Assembly (NCBI GenBank): GCA_963736695.1
Contig: CAVTPU010000004.1
Span: 930,001 to 994,000, forward strand
Reading direction: 5' to 3'
Source of the DNA: CAVTPU01 sp963736695
GTDB taxonomy: Bacteria > Actinomycetota > Actinomycetes > Mycobacteriales > Micromonosporaceae
Length of the DNA stretch: 64,000 bases
Shown here: in pieces, positions 63,101 to 64,000 of the stretch
Layout: the number at the start of each line of letters is the position of its first letter
How positions within the stretch are numbered: position 1 is the first letter of the stretch
Made by a program: the position numbers and the translations under genes
Notes under the pieces: model-generated
Databases searched by the model: none
What the model saw: only the letters and a program-made list of their open reading frames with translations
Told to the model about the DNA's origin: nothing

Positions 63101-64000
63101 CTCGCCGGATCGCCGACGAGCAGGGTTTCTTCCACTGGGAGGTCGAGTTTGCCCACGCCTTCGCGGCGGGCGGCTTCGACCTGCAGGTCGGCAACCCCCC
63201 CTGGGTACGGCCCCACTGGCAGGAAGACGAGCGTCCTCGCCGAACACGACCCGTGGTTCGCCCTGGCCCACAAGCCCAGCACCGAGTCGTGGAATCGATC
63301 GCAAGTCCACAGTGCTCGCCCAGCCCGAGGTGCAGGACAGCTTTCCTCGCCGAACTCGCCGCGAACACCGGGCGTCGTCGCGTCGCTCGGCTCGGGACTC
63401 GCCTATCCGCTGCTCGCCGGCACCCAGCCCGACCTCTATCGCGCCTTTATGTGTCAGGTCTGGTCACACCAGAGCCCGCACGGCACCTCTGGAATGATCC
63501 ACCCCGACACCCACTTCGGCGGGGTCAAGGAAGGCGCACTGCGAGCCGCCGCCTACCGCCACCTCCGCGTTCACGGACATTCGTCAACGACGGCAACTGG
63601 GCATTTGCCGACGCCCAGCAGACAACATCGAGTTTCGGCCTTCACATCTATGGCACGTCACCGTGATCATCGACTTCATGCACGTACAGTCGTCTCTATC
63701 GGCGCGCGGACTTTGGCTGACTCACTCATCGCACGATGGAGACGGGCCCGCGCCGGGGCAGAGATACCGACAAGTGGGATATTCGTCCGCATCGGTCGCG
63801 GGTCGTACGGGTGACGACCGATCTTCTCCGAGTCTGGAGCTCACTGACCCAGGCGCTACGAGCACGTCGATCCAGAACGATCTGCGCTGCTCTTTCCGGT
63901 GACGGTCCACGAAGAGCGTGCGATCGCGGCTCTCGCCGAACACGACCATGCGGCTGGACTCGCTAGACCCATCGATCACGTCCGGCTATCGATGAGACGA
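60171..64000 (+). pseudogene. N6-adenine DNA methyltransferase (DrmMI/PglX-like), heavily frameshifted, partial at right edge
   Basis: ATG 60171 overlaps the helicase stop. The first about 510 codons (to about 61720) are one frame: FDALTNRGEYLSAHYL, IERIREQGVDPVDLMDP region, then SYRMLGINQLGAVYEGLMSF. Frame changes are needed near 61710-61730, 62345-62365, 62440-62465, 63015-63025, 63215-63235, 63295-63310, 63340, 63380, 63577 and beyond. Across them the protein reads SFVYRLAGRDRQTSASYYTP, ICEPALGSGAFLNEAI (SAM motif I, about 61885-61930) and NPPWVRP (motif IV, 63193-63204). Coding continues past the window edge (TVHEERAIAALAEHDHAAGL). Length to the edge is about 1,276 codons, in the DrmMI range. 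Confidence 0.8.

Noticed and set aside
56420..64000. BREX type 2 (Pgl) system because of the kinase and PglX-like methylase
   Set aside because: No PglY or PglZ, and the kinase is small and lacks the PglW layout; SNF2 plus adenine methylase fits DISARM better.
1..64000. CRISPR arrays, tRNA or rRNA genes, insertion sequences
   Set aside because: No regularly spaced repeats, no cloverleaf with a CCA-type acceptor, no transposase-like ORF seen on reading both strands.

Overview
The window is high-GC chromosomal DNA of an actinobacterium, most likely a sporulating, mycelial one. It carries an SsgA-family cell-division regulator, a mycosin protease with a PPE-like partner (type VII secretion), aa3-type cytochrome oxidase subunit I, an F420 reductase-like protein and many secreted polysaccharide-active proteins. 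The genus cannot be fixed from the sequence; Micromonosporales or Glycomycetales would fit. I found no rRNA, tRNA, CRISPR array or complete insertion sequence.

Layout. 1-9.4 kb: 5' part of a secreted tandem-domain protein, a PGPGW membrane protein, an SsgA-like regulator, an orphan FtsX/MacB-type permease, prolyl-tRNA synthetase, then a PPE-like protein coupled to a mycosin. 9.6-18.3 kb: a frameshifted WD40 gene, an acyl-CoA ligase, a DUF4032 protein, an FMN-binding oxidase-like protein, ctaD and a small secreted protein. 18.4-28.4 kb: a PAS-PAS-GGDEF diguanylate cyclase, a GH16 enzyme and a tightly coupled five-ORF minus-strand surface-polysaccharide operon (three GT2 glycosyltransferases, a flippase and a large GT-C-like membrane protein). 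28.6-35 kb: phosphopantetheinyl transferase with a metallophosphoesterase, a YefM-YoeB toxin-antitoxin pair with its operator, a TetR/hydrolase divergon with two operators, and small type VII-associated genes.

35.3-39.8 kb: a three-gene cassette of a CreE-like FAD enzyme, a CreD-like lyase and a nitronate monooxygenase. It looks like an aspartate-to-nitrosuccinate (nitrite-forming) pathway with a nitronate-detoxifying enzyme. 40-56 kb: lipoprotein, drug exporter, CPBP protease, secreted alpha-amylase, other secreted proteins, acetyltransferases, a thioredoxin-like protein, a MarR/F420-reductase divergon, an AraC regulator, a CBM35-like membrane protein, an MFS transporter and a nucleoside-diphosphate-sugar epimerase-like protein.

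56.4-64 kb: the likeliest novel system. A cytosolic Ser/Thr kinase, a SNF2 helicase and a large N6-adenine methyltransferase are joined by 4-bp start/stop overlaps. The helicase-methylase pair resembles DrmD-DrmMI of class 1 DISARM phage defence, here led by a kinase. The methyltransferase is broken by about ten frameshifts in its last 2.3 kb and runs off the right edge.

Several intergenic regions hold long perfect inverted repeats without U-tracts. Two of them (12.3 kb and 40.9 kb) share a conserved flank of about 43 nt next to hairpins whose upper stems differ in sequence but keep pairing. Scattered frameshifts in otherwise well-preserved genes leave open whether they are real or assembly errors.
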